Assembly: GCA_012837935.1 (NCBI GenBank)
Contig: DUQG01000002.1
Coordinates: forward strand, 1-57,758
Source of the DNA: Bacteroidales bacterium
Lineage (GTDB): Bacteria; Bacteroidota; Bacteroidia; Bacteroidales; Paludibacteraceae
DNA: 57,758 nt
Direction of reading: 5' to 3'
Shown: positions 7,728 through 16,776 of the stretch, piece by piece
Numbering within the stretch: the first letter of the stretch is position 1
How the letters are laid out: each line of letters begins with the position of its first letter
The notes under the pieces: generated by a model
Databases searched by the model: none
Told to the model about the DNA's origin: nothing
Seen by the model: the letters and a program-made list of their open reading frames with translations, nothing else
Program-made: the position numbers and the translations under genes

Positions 7728-8183
7728 GTGGATACGTTAAGTTATAAAACTATTTCTGCCAATAAAGAAACTGCGCAGAAAGAATGGGTAGTAGTTGATG
7801 CTACTGATATGATTTTGGGACGTATGAGTTCAAAAGTTGCGAAACTTTTGCGCGGAAAATACAAACCAAGTTACACCCCACACGTAGATTGTGGTGACAA
7901 TGTAATCATCGTGAATGCAGAAAAAGTGCGTTTGACAGGTGACAAATGGAACGGACGTGTATATCTTCGTCATACAGGATATCCGGGCGGTCAGAGAGAA
8001 TATACTCCGGCTGACTTGTTGGAAAAAGGCGCAGATAGTCTTGTAAGAAAAGCAGTAAAAGGTATGTTGCCTAAAAACCGCTTAGGTGCTAAGATTCTTA
8101 ATAACCTTTATGTGTTTGAAGGTCCTGAGCACAATATGCAAGCACAAAAACCAAAACAAATTGATTTAAACTCACTTAAATAA
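7728..8183 (+). CDS. rplM: 50S ribosomal protein L13 (uL13), GTG start
   Basis: Large-subunit protein that binds 23S rRNA early in assembly. The N-terminus MDTLSYKTISANK and the central GYPGGQREYTPADLL match Bacteroidetes L13, and KGMLPKNRLGAK is the conserved C-terminal segment. The only start that fits this N-terminus is GTG at 7728, which is unusual next to the ATG starts of the other r-protein genes here. rpsI follows after 5 nt in the same transcript. Confidence 0.97.
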   Translation: MDTLSYKTISANKETAQKEWVVVDATDMILGRMSSKVAKLLRGKYKPSYTPHVDCGDNVIIVNAEKVRLTGDKWNGRVYLRHTGYPGGQREYTPADLLEKGADSLVRKAVKGMLPKNRLGAKILNNLYVFEGPEHNMQAQKPKQIDLNSLK

Positions 8184-8188
8184 GCCAT

Positions 8189-8575
8189 ATGGAAGTAGTA
8201 AATGCATTAGGAAGAAGAAAAGCAGCTGTTGCTCGCGTTTTCGTAAGTGAAGGAAGTGGACAAATTACTATTAACAAACGCGATTTAGAAAATTATTTCC
8301 CGTCGCCCATGTTACAGTATATCGTAAAACAACCGCTGAACAAATTAGGCGTTGCTGAAAAATACGATATTAAAGTAAACCTTGACGGTGGTGGATTCAA
8401 CGGACAAGCAGAAGCTTTACGTTTGGCTATCGCGCGTGCTTTGGTAAAAATTAACCCTGAAGATAAATCTGCATTGAAAGCAGAAGGATTTATGACACGT
8501 GACCCACGCGAAGTGGAACGTAAAAAATCGGGTCAACCAAAAGCTCGTAAGAAATTCCAATTCTCAAAACGTTAA
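8189..8575 (+). CDS. rpsI: 30S ribosomal protein S9 (uS9)
   Basis: Small-subunit head protein whose basic C-terminal tail reaches the P-site tRNA. The family start NALGRRKAAVARV, the central GGGFNGQAEALRLAIARAL, and the tail ending KKFQFSKR are present. The 128-residue length is typical. It follows rplM by 5 nt and is probably translationally linked to it. A hairpin at 8605-8624 follows. Confidence 0.97.
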   Translation: MEVVNALGRRKAAVARVFVSEGSGQITINKRDLENYFPSPMLQYIVKQPLNKLGVAEKYDIKVNLDGGGFNGQAEALRLAIARALVKINPEDKSALKAEGFMTRDPREVERKKSGQPKARKKFQFSKR

Positions 8576-8604
8576 GAAAATATGCTTTTGTAGCAATATG
8601 TCGA

Positions 8605-8624
8605 TGTGCCAATTTATTGGCACA
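8605..8624 (+). terminator. Hairpin after rpsI, probable terminator or attenuator
   Basis: TGTGCCAA and TTGGCACA form a perfect 8-bp stem around TTTA, followed only by a short TTTTC. It may end rplM-rpsI transcripts or act inside the leader of rpsB. The 202-nt gap to rpsB otherwise holds no gene, and I saw no clear -7 box. Confidence 0.5.
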
Positions 8625-8777
8625 TTTTCAAGTTGCTTGCATAGCAGATTATATAAGTTTAGTATCTAAATTTTTAAGATCTTTTCAAATGGTGCGTTTA
8701 TACCGATGAACAGCTACTTAAAGATTGGTTCTAAATTTTAGAATTAAAAAGAAAGTAAACAATTTAAGAAAAAAGAA

Positions 8778-9614
8778 ATGTCAAGAACAAATTTCGAACA
8801 ATTATTAGAAGCCGGTTGTCATTTTGGACACTTAACACGCAAATGGAATCCGGCAATGGCGCCATATATTTTTATGGAGCGCAATGGTATTCACATCATT
8901 GACTTGCACAAAACTGTAGCAAAAATTGACGAAGCGGCTGCAGCTGCAAAACAAATTGCAAAATCAGGTCGTAAAATTTTATTTGTTGCTACGAAAAAAC
9001 AAGCGAAAGACATTGTGTCTGAAAAAGCAACAGCAGTAGGAATGCCTTATATTACAGAGCGTTGGGCTGGTGGTATGCTTACCAACTTCCCTACCATTCG
9101 TAAGGCAGTGAAAAAAATGTCAACCATTGACAAAATGACTACTGACGGTACTTTCGATAATATCTCAAAACGCGAAAGACTTCAAATTACTCGTCAGCGT
9201 GAAAAACTTGAAAAGAACTTAGGTTCTATCGCAGACCTTACTCGTTTGCCTTCAGCTGTTTTCGTTGTGGACGTGATGAAAGAACATATTGCAGTAAAAG
9301 AAGCTCAAAAATTAGGAATTCCTGTATTTGCAATTGTGGATACAAACTCAAATCCTAATGATGCAGACTTTGTTATCCCTGCAAATGATGACGCTTCAAA
9401 ATCAATTGAAGTAATTGTAAATGCAATCTGTACAGCAATTCAAGAGGGACTTGAAGAACGTAAAATCGAAAAAGTTGATGCAGAAGCTGCAGAAGCACCT
9501 GAAACGAAAGAGAGAAAATCACGTGTTTCTAAGCGTCCAAGAACTAAAAAAGAGGATGAGGATGCACTAAAAGCAAACATGGTAAAGAAATTCGTTAAAG
9601 ACGACGAAGAATAA
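8778..9614 (+). CDS. rpsB: 30S ribosomal protein S2 (uS2) with a charged C-terminal tail
   Basis: S2 joins late to the small subunit and holds S1 or equivalents. The N-terminus [20 protein letters not shown] and the central [20 protein letters not shown] are diagnostic. The 278 residues include a tail from about 225 onward rich in Glu, Lys and Arg, including [18 protein letters not shown]. The conserved partner tsf follows after 133 nt. Confidence 0.97.
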   Translation: MSRTNFEQLLEAGCHFGHLTRKWNPAMAPYIFMERNGIHIIDLHKTVAKIDEAAAAAKQIAKSGRKILFVATKKQAKDIVSEKATAVGMPYITERWAGGMLTNFPTIRKAVKKMSTIDKMTTDGTFDNISKRERLQITRQREKLEKNLGSIADLTRLPSAVFVVDVMKEHIAVKEAQKLGIPVFAIVDTNSNPNDADFVIPANDDASKSIEVIVNAICTAIQEGLEERKIEKVDAEAAEAPETKERKSRVSKRPRTKKEDEDALKANMVKKFVKDDEE

Positions 9615-9747
9615 TAAATCATTATAAACTCCCTCTTTGTCTGACTGACTTGGAGGGTGTTTCAAATAGAAACAATATAATTTATAAACATATAACATTC
9701 TTAAAATTGGTCGTAACTGATTTTAGAATGAAAAAAGGATTAGAACT

Positions 9748-10566
9748 ATGGCAGTAACAATGGCAGATATTTCAAAATTGCGTACCATGACTGGTGCCGG
9801 TATGATGGATTGTAAAAATGCACTTACCGAAGCTAATGGCGATTTTGAAAAAGCAGTAGAAATTATACGTAAAAAAGGACAAGCTATCGCTGCAAAACGT
9901 AGCGACCGTGAAGCTTCTGAAGGTTGTGTGTTGGCAGCAGCAGAAAATGGTTTCGCAGCCGTATTGGCACTAAAATGTGAAACTGACTTCGTAGCTAAAA
10001 ACGCTGACTTCATCGCTTTGACTCAGTCAATTCTGGATGTAGCTATGGCTCAAAAACCGGAATCTCTTGATGCTTTGAAAGCATTGGAAATCGACGGACG
10101 TTCAATCGCTGAATTGGTAGTTGACCGCTCAGGTATTACCGGTGAAAAAATGGAATTGGACTACTATGAGTTTGTAAAAGGTGAAACAGTCGTTTCTTAC
10201 ATCCACCCGGGAAATATGTTGGCTACAATCGTTGCATTTGCTGAGGCAGATGTTGATTATCAAGTAGCTCGCGATATAGCTATGCAAGCTGCAGCTATGA
10301 ACCCGGTAGCACTTGACAGATCTCAAGTTCCACAAAAAACAATTGATACCGAGTTGGAAATTGGTCGTGAGAAAGCTCGACAAGAAGGTAAACCTGAAAA
10401 TATGCTTGATAGAATTGCAGAAGGTCGTTTGAACAAATTTTTCCAAGAGTCAACTCTTCTTGAGCAAGCATTTATTAAAGATAACAAAAAGTCAGTGGCT
10501 AACTACTTGAAAGAAAATAATGCTACTGCAACTGCTTTCAAACGTGTAACTTTGAACGTTGACTAA
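9748..10566 (+). CDS. tsf: Elongation factor Ts
   Basis: Exchanges GDP for GTP on EF-Tu. The TDVGN-type motif region appears as ETDFVAKNADFI near residue 80. The N-terminal UBA-like domain carries KLRTMTGAGMMDCKNAL. The 272-residue length is shorter than some Bacteroidetes forms but has the full core and the C-terminal segment ending VTLNVD. The start MAVTMADISKL was preferred over the internal ATG 15 nt later because the five residues match family members as I recall them. A strong terminator ends the unit. Confidence 0.97.
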   Translation: MAVTMADISKLRTMTGAGMMDCKNALTEANGDFEKAVEIIRKKGQAIAAKRSDREASEGCVLAAAENGFAAVLALKCETDFVAKNADFIALTQSILDVAMAQKPESLDALKALEIDGRSIAELVVDRSGITGEKMELDYYEFVKGETVVSYIHPGNMLATIVAFAEADVDYQVARDIAMQAAAMNPVALDRSQVPQKTIDTELEIGREKARQEGKPENMLDRIAEGRLNKFFQESTLLEQAFIKDNKKSVANYLKENNATATAFKRVTLNVD

Positions 10567-10596
10567 GAAAACAGTGTAAAACACTATAAATAATTG

Positions 10597-10630
10597 AAAA
10601 GCCTTTCGAAATCTCGAAAGGCTTTTTTCT
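10597..10630 (+). terminator. Rho-independent terminator after tsf
   Basis: AAAAGCCTTTCGA and TCGAAAGGCTTTT form a perfect 13-bp stem around AATC, followed by TTTC and further Ts. This is a textbook intrinsic terminator. Confidence 0.9.
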
Positions 10631-10681
10631 TTTTAAAATCAAATGTATCAAAAAAAATCATTTTCAGACTGTTTTTTGCAT

Positions 10682-10689
10682 TATATTTG
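10682..10689 (+). promoter_or_regulatory. Promoter -7 element of the macroglobulin gene
   Basis: TATATTTG matches the consensus and lies 36 bp before the ATG at 10726. A possible upstream start at 10594 would place the promoter and the tsf terminator inside the coding region, so that start is rejected. Confidence 0.55.
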
Positions 10690-10725
10690 CATAGAATAAG
10701 TTATACCTTTCTAAAAACACATAAT

Positions 10726-13700
10726 ATGAAACGAGTTTATTTAATGTCCATTTTGTTGGTTGTACTGATTGCATTTACAGCCATTGTTTTAGCTCAAAAA
10801 CCCCAAAAAACAGATATGGAAACACGCTGGAAAAAAGTAGAGGATTTTGCCAATAGAGACCTTCCTGAATCGGCATTAAAAGAGGTGGAAAGCATTCTTG
10901 AACAAGCCAAAAAAGAGAATAATTCGCCTGAGATTATCAAGGCTATGATGCATAAAATGCGTTTTATTACAGAAAAAAATCCCGATGAAACCGAGCAGCT
11001 TATGTATGAGTTTGAGGATTTTGCCGACAATTCAAAAAATCCGGCAGAGAAAGCTATTCTGCACTCAATGACGGCGGAACTGTATCAAAAATATTATGAA
11101 AACAATCAATATAATATTAACCGACGTACCGAATTAAGTGGTTTTGTTCCGGAAGATATAAAGGAGTGGAGCAGGAACAATTTTATTGACAAAGTTGTGG
11201 AACATGCAGATAAGTCGCTTGTGGATATCGCAACTTTGCAAAATATGGCAACGACTACTTATTCGGCTATTCTTTACCAGGGAAAAGATAATGAATTGTT
11301 GCAATCTTCGCTTTTTGAGTTTTTGAGCTATCGGAAAATAGAGTTGCTGAAGTTTGTGAAAAACTACGGAAGTGAAACCAAGCAAGAATCTGCAAAAACC
11401 GATATACCGGAGCTGTATAACCGATTGGTTGAGTTTAGTCAAAAGAAAAATAATAAGCTAGCCGAAGTTTATGCCGAATTACAAAAGTTGGAGTTTTTAC
11501 ACCCGGACGAGTTTGATGAAGAGCGGATGAAAAGCTTGGAAAAACTGGAGAAACGATTTGAAGGAAATGAGGTAGTAGTAGAAGTGTTGGCAGAAAAAGC
11601 AAAGACCCTCTATCAATCTGTGAATCATTTGGATAAAAATGATAGTTCGATTCGAAAAGCTTTAGAGCTTATTGATTACGGAATAAAAAAATATCCCAAT
11701 TACAAACGGATAGCCATTCTTAAAAATCAGAAAGAGATTATTTTGCAAAAAAGACTTCAGGTGGAAGCCTTATCTCTAGCTAAACCGAACACAAACCTTA
11801 AATTGAAGGTAACTGCCGAAAATATAAAAACAGTACAACTGACTATTTTCAGGGTAAATGCCACGGCGCTTGAATACCAAGAATTTCAGATAAATAACAA
11901 TTCGAAAAAAGGACTTTATCCAAAAAGAACACAGGTAGAAACTCGCAAAATCGAGTTAAAAACCAATCCCAACTATTTCTCGGAGACAACTGAAATTGAA
12001 ATTAAAACAGGCGATTACGGTATTTATGAATATGTTATTGAAGAGAGTAAATCTTCTGAAATCGATGAAAAAGTGATTGGAAATTTTGTGGTTACTGATT
12101 TAGCATTTATTCAACGAAAATCAGGAAGAGAATATGCAGATATTTATGTGCTTGACCGTGAAGAAGGTAATCGGATTCAAGGTGTGGGTGTGAAATATTA
12201 TAATCAAAAATGGAATGGTCGGAAATATGCACTATCTCAAAAGGGACAATACGTAACAGATAATGAGGGATTCGCGAAAATTCAATTTGGTGAAGATTTT
12301 CAGGATGTTCTGCTGTTTTTCGAGAAAGGAAATGACCGATATTTTACTTCGGAGAGTAGAAACTACGGACGATACAAAAATTTTACAAACGATAACCTAA
12401 AAGATAAAACTACTACCGCACTGTTTTCTGACCGCTCACTTTATCGACCCGGACAGGTACTCTATTTTAAAGGAATTCTTTATAAAAGTTTTACGCAGGA
12501 GGTTCTTGCCAATGAAACTGCCAAAGTAGAGTTGTTCAATGTCCGACACGAAAAAATAGCAGAGAAAACGCTTAAAACGAACGAATTTGGCTCATTTGCC
12601 GGAGAGTTTGTTTTGCCGGAAAGTGGATTGAATGGTGCTTACAGCTTAAGAAGTGGTGGCTCAAGTATCACTTTTTATGTGGAGGAGTATAAGCGACCAA
12701 GTTTTGAAGTAACGATTAATAAACCGAAAGAGGAAGCTCGTTTCGATGAAAAAGTAAGTGTGAGCGGGGAAGTAAAAGCTTACGCAGGCTATGCTATTGG
12801 CGATGCACAGGTAAAATATCATGTGGTTCGTCGTCCGCATCGCTTCTGGTGGTGGTCAATACAGCCGGAGAAGATAGTGGCAAGCGGCACGTGCAAATCA
12901 GACAATGAAGGGAAATTCTCTATCTCTTTTGTGCCGCAAAAATCCACGGAACAAATCGCTTGGTATCCTATTCCCTGTGAGCAGTTTTATACCTATTATA
13001 TATATGCTGAAGTTACAGACCCAAGCGGCGAAACGCAAAAAGGCGAACAAAATGTTTCCGTAGGCGATAGGAGCTTGTTTATTCTTGCCGATTTACCGAC
13101 AAAAATAGATAAAGCGGAAAACTTTGCTTTGGCGGTGGATGTGCAGACATTATATGGAGAAACTGTTTATTCTAAACTAAATTATTCGCTGATAGAGTTA
13201 CAAGCATCGGATGAGTATCTTGAAAATCGAAACGACACTACGAAATTTGCAGAGTTGCGAACGGTTGAAAAAGGAAGTTTTGAGAGCAAAGAAAATCTCA
13301 AATTGGATTTGTCCAAACTGAATTCGGGAATGTATAAACTGGTTTTAATCACTTTGGATAATCGCGGTAAAGAGGTAAAACTGGAAAAAGAGTTTGTTCT
13401 TTATGGCATTAACGATAAAAAGCCGGCAACAAAAGCTTATAAATGGCTTTTGGCACCAAAAACAGAAGTGGAATATGGTGAAAATGTTCAAGTATTGTTT
13501 GGAACTTCCTGCCGAAATGCCGATGTGCTCTACGAAATAATGGATGGAGTAAATGTGTTGGAACGCCGTTGGATAAAATTCAGCGATGAGATAAAAACCT
13601 TTAATATCCCTTTCAAAGAGACTTACGGTAACGGTATCACGGTTATGTTTACTTTTGTGAAAGATGGTCGGATTTTTAATGAACAAGTCTCAATTAAAAA

Positions 13701-16572
13701 GAAAAAAACGATAAAAAAACTGACACCGACACTTGGAGTTTTCAGAGATAAACTACAACCGGGAGAAAAAGCGACTTGGACTTTCCATATTCCGCAATCT
13801 CAAGATGAGAAAAAACAGGCGGAATTGCTGGTAGGAATGTATGACGCTTCATTGGATGCCATTCGTTCGCATGCTTGGTCATTTGACCCGACTTACTATG
13901 AAGCGAGCAAATACACGCCAAATTGGAACTTTAGCGGAGCGAGTGTAGCAAATTTATATGCTTGGTTTGAGGTGAATACAACTGTAGTGCCGACTTACGA
14001 ACTGAGTGAAATCAACTGGTTCAATTTGGCTCTGACAGGCGGTTATTGGCACGGAGCAGTTGTTTTCAGGTCGTCAAGACAAGCTGCCGCAGGTGCAAAA
14101 ATGAATATGACTGTGCCTGTTGTGGTGGCTGATATGGCTGTTGCAGAAGAAAATGCGATGGTACTTAACGAAAAAGCCGATTTAGATGAAGTAGTAGTAA
14201 CCGGATTTGGTGCGGCAAAAACAGGTCAGCAAAGAAGCGCTACTGCTGAAAAACCGGTAACAGTTCGCACTAACTTTAACGAAACTGCCTTTTTCTATCC
14301 GCAGCTTCACACCGATAAAGATGGAAATGTAACGGTCAGCTTTACAGTACCGGAAAGCCTTACTCGCTGGAATGTGAAGATGCTAGCTCATACGAAGGAT
14401 TTATATTTCGGTCAAAATGAGTTCCAAGTCATTACGCAAAAAGAGTTGATGGTGCAGATGAATTTGCCGCGCTTTGTTCGTAAATCGGATAAACTTACTC
14501 TGGTTGCCAAAGTGGTTAATCTGACTGCTCAGCAGCAAAATGTCAATGTAAGTTTGGAAATCATCAATCCGGAAACAAATGAAGTGATCCAATCTTTCCT
14601 TTCGGAAAATATCGTTAGTCTTGAAGCAAACGGTTCAAAATCAGTTGAGTGGCAATTGGATGAAATGAGGGAGTTTGATTTGGTAATAGTGAAAATTGTG
14701 GCTAAAAATGAGAATTTTAGTGACGGCGAGCAAAAATATCTGCCGATTTTACCGGATAAAGTATTGGTAACGGAAACACAAACGATGACTGTTCGAGCCA
14801 ATCAGACACAGACTTTTGACTTTGACAATTTTATCCAAAATCTTGAAAAAGTAGATACACGTAATTTTGCGGTTGAGTTTGCAAGCAATCCGGCTTGGTA
14901 CGCTGTGCAAGCTTTGCCTTTAATTTCTACACCGCAGAACGAAAATGTGGTTGATTACTTGTCAGCTTACTACGCCAATTCGCTGGCAGGTTATCTTGCC
15001 AATGCCAATCCGAATTTGAAAACGGTGTTTGAGCAGTGGAAAAAGTCGGAAGGAAGTCGGGATGCGTTACTTTCCAACTTGAATAAAAATCAGGAACTGA
15101 AAAATATGTTGCTGGATGAAACGCCTTGGCTAACCGATGCGAAAAATGAAAGCGAGCAAAAGCAGCGATTGGCTCTGCTCTTTGACATCAATACAAACAC
15201 GCAAAAAGCAAATGAATATTTGGATAAATTGCTTGAAATGCAGCTTGTGAGCGGTGGATTTACTTGGTACAAAGGCATGCGAGAAAGTCGTTATTTAACG
15301 CAGGAAGTGCTTTTGAACCTTGCTCGATTGAATAAAATGACGAAAGCGAAATCGTCAAGCAAAGAAACCGAAGCTGTTCGTAAGGCGTTAAATTACTTGG
15401 ATTTGGAAATAGCCAAAGATTTCAAAGAGTTGAAAAAATGGAATAAAAATTATTATAAAACTAATGTAATCAACAATTTGCAGCTATTCTATTTACATAT
15501 GCGTTCTGAATATAAGGATATTCCGATAGCAGATGCGGCAAAAGATGCAGTAGAGTTTTATACGGCACAATCGGAGAAATATTGGACGGACTGGACGCTC
15601 TTTGGTAAGGCGATGATGGCTGTCGTAGCACATCGAAACGGAAAATCGATTGTGGCGGAAAATATCCTGAAATCGCTGAAAGAACATGCGTTACAGTCGG
15701 ATGAAATGGGAATGTACTGGGCGAAAAACAGAGGCGGATGGTGGTGGCACGAACGACCGATTGCAACACAAACGGCTATTATTGAGGCTGTTTCGGAAAT
15801 TACCAATAACCAAAAAGATGTGGACGAAATGAAAATCTGGTTGCTAAAACAGAAACAGACACAAATTTGGGATACGCCTATCAGCACGGTAGATGCTATT
15901 TATGCCTTGCTGAATTACGGTGCCGACTGGCTTTCTACTTCCGGAAATGCTGTGATAAAACTCGGTGGTGTGGAACTAAAACCACAAAGCAAGGAAGCCG
16001 GAACAGGATATTTCAAGAAAAGCATTCCAGCTGCCAACTTGAAATCCGAAATGGGAAATATCACGGTTCAAACTCAAAACAGTGGCAGCATAGGCTGGGG
16101 TGCGGCATATTGGCAGTATTATCAAGATTTGGATAAAATTACATCGCAAGGCAAAGAGATGCGAGTAAGCAAAAAACTTTTTGTGGAGCAGATAGTAAAT
16201 AATGAAAAATCAATATTGCCGATAGAACAAACTACGCTGAAAAAAGGCGATAAAGTCATCACTCGTTTGGTACTTACCACCGATCGAGATATGGAGTTTG
16301 TGGCATTAAAAGACTTGCGTGCCGCCTGTTTTGAACCGACCGTACAAACTTCCGGCTATCAATGGCGAGAAGGCGTTGGCTATTACTACACCATCAAAGA
16401 TGCTTCTACACAATACTTCTTTGATTTCTTACCCAAAGGAACCTATGTGTTTGAATACGAAGCTTGGGTAAATAATACCGGACATTTCACTAGTGGAATT
16501 ACCAGCGTGCAATGTCTCTATGCACCTGAATTTGTAACTCATTCAAAAGGTGAGAAAGTTGTGGTGAAGTAA
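10726..16572 (+). CDS. Alpha-2-macroglobulin-family exported protein with a TonB-receptor-like segment
   Basis: A 1948-residue exported protein. An N-terminal signal peptide (MKRVYLMSILLVVLIAFTAI, cleavage near AQK) has no lipobox. An alpha-helical, TPR-like N-terminal region reaches about residue 340. Macroglobulin domains follow, with an MG2-type segment near 565-580 (DRSLYRPGQVLYFKG), and the conserved A2M module is near 1185-1220 (NETAFFYPQLHTDKDGNVTV). The thioester/helical-barrel region is about 1350-1750. The Cys-Gln thioester of trapping macroglobulins is not visible, so a covalent trap is unlikely. Residues 1153-1162 read LDEVVVTGFG, which looks like the start of a SusC/RagA plug. 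Bacterial A2M proteins are thought to inhibit proteases in the periplasm, and that role is inferred here. The usual pbpC neighbour is absent. Confidence 0.85.
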   Translation: MKRVYLMSILLVVLIAFTAIVLAQKPQKTDMETRWKKVEDFANRDLPESALKEVESILEQAKKENNSPEIIKAMMHKMRFITEKNPDETEQLMYEFEDFADNSKNPAEKAILHSMTAELYQKYYENNQYNINRRTELSGFVPEDIKEWSRNNFIDKVVEHADKSLVDIATLQNMATTTYSAILYQGKDNELLQSSLFEFLSYRKIELLKFVKNYGSETKQESAKTDIPELYNRLVEFSQKKNNKLAEVYAELQKLEFLHPDEFDEERMKSLEKLEKRFEGNEVVVEVLAEKAKTLYQSVNHLDKNDSSIRKALELIDYGIKKYPNYKRIAILKNQKEIILQKRLQVEALSLAKPNTNLKLKVTAENIKTVQLTIFRVNATALEYQEFQINNNSKKGLYPKRTQVETRKIELKTNPNYFSETTEIEIKTGDYGIYEYVIEESKSSEIDEKVIGNFVVTDLAFIQRKSGREYADIYVLDREEGNRIQGVGVKYYNQKWNGRKYALSQKGQYVTDNEGFAKIQFGEDFQDVLLFFEKGNDRYFTSESRNYGRYKNFTNDNLKDKTTTALFSDRSLYRPGQVLYFKGILYKSFTQEVLANETAKVELFNVRHEKIAEKTLKTNEFGSFAGEFVLPESGLNGAYSLRSGGSSITFYVEEYKRPSFEVTINKPKEEARFDEKVSVSGEVKAYAGYAIGDAQVKYHVVRRPHRFWWWSIQPEKIVASGTCKSDNEGKFSISFVPQKSTEQIAWYPIPCEQFYTYYIYAEVTDPSGETQKGEQNVSVGDRSLFILADLPTKIDKAENFALAVDVQTLYGETVYSKLNYSLIELQASDEYLENRNDTTKFAELRTVEKGSFESKENLKLDLSKLNSGMYKLVLITLDNRGKEVKLEKEFVLYGINDKKPATKAYKWLLAPKTEVEYGENVQVLFGTSCRNADVLYEIMDGVNVLERRWIKFSDEIKTFNIPFKETYGNGITVMFTFVKDGRIFNEQVSIKKKKTIKKLTPTLGVFRDKLQPGEKATWTFHIPQSQDEKKQAELLVGMYDASLDAIRSHAWSFDPTYYEASKYTPNWNFSGASVANLYAWFEVNTTVVPTYELSEINWFNLALTGGYWHGAVVFRSSRQAAAGAKMNMTVPVVVADMAVAEENAMVLNEKADLDEVVVTGFGAAKTGQQRSATAEKPVTVRTNFNETAFFYPQLHTDKDGNVTVSFTVPESLTRWNVKMLAHTKDLYFGQNEFQVITQKELMVQMNLPRFVRKSDKLTLVAKVVNLTAQQQNVNVSLEIINPETNEVIQSFLSENIVSLEANGSKSVEWQLDEMREFDLVIVKIVAKNENFSDGEQKYLPILPDKVLVTETQTMTVRANQTQTFDFDNFIQNLEKVDTRNFAVEFASNPAWYAVQALPLISTPQNENVVDYLSAYYANSLAGYLANANPNLKTVFEQWKKSEGSRDALLSNLNKNQELKNMLLDETPWLTDAKNESEQKQRLALLFDINTNTQKANEYLDKLLEMQLVSGGFTWYKGMRESRYLTQEVLLNLARLNKMTKAKSSSKETEAVRKALNYLDLEIAKDFKELKKWNKNYYKTNVINNLQLFYLHMRSEYKDIPIADAAKDAVEFYTAQSEKYWTDWTLFGKAMMAVVAHRNGKSIVAENILKSLKEHALQSDEMGMYWAKNRGGWWWHERPIATQTAIIEAVSEITNNQKDVDEMKIWLLKQKQTQIWDTPISTVDAIYALLNYGADWLSTSGNAVIKLGGVELKPQSKEAGTGYFKKSIPAANLKSEMGNITVQTQNSGSIGWGAAYWQYYQDLDKITSQGKEMRVSKKLFVEQIVNNEKSILPIEQTTLKKGDKVITRLVLTTDRDMEFVALKDLRAACFEPTVQTSGYQWREGVGYYYTIKDASTQYFFDFLPKGTYVFEYEAWVNNTGHFTSGITSVQCLYAPEFVTHSKGEKVVVK

Positions 16573-16580
16573 TGGGAGCG

Positions 16581-16609
16581 TCGGTTTCCGTTGGTAAACG
16601 GACACGTCC
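16581..16609. repeat. Dispersed hairpin, TCCGTT stem
   Basis: TCCGTT-GGTA-AACGGA with conserved flanks. Its reverse complement aligns with 51882-51910 over about 27 bp with few mismatches, so both are copies of one element. Around 16625-16660 there is also weak 9-bp wording. Confidence 0.55.
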
Positions 16610-16667
16610 AGTTGACGATTCAGATAACAAGAACACAAATGACACAAATTAACAAAAATTTGTTTTT

Positions 16668-16699
16668 AAGTAGCTGTTAACCCAAGTTAACAGCTACTT
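16668..16699. terminator. Terminator after the macroglobulin gene, symmetric
   Basis: AAGTAGCTGTTAAC and GTTAACAGCTACTT form a perfect 14-bp stem around CCAA. A T-rich stretch (ATTTATACACTTTTTTC) follows. Confidence 0.8.
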
Positions 16700-16717
16700 A
16701 TTTATACACTTTTTTCT

Positions 16718-16725
16718 TATCTTTG
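16718..16725 (+). promoter_or_regulatory. Promoter -7 element of the GH110/GH95 pair
   Basis: TATCTTTG fits the consensus and lies 51 bp before the GH110 start. Confidence 0.55.
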
Positions 16726-16776
16726 TCTTTTCTGTAAAATCAAATCATTAAAAACACATAAACATTAAAAGTCGTT

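Noticed and set aside
10594-10725. N-terminal extension of the macroglobulin gene by 44 codons
   Set aside because: It would start inside the tsf terminator and contain the -7 promoter box. The signal peptide begins at 10726.
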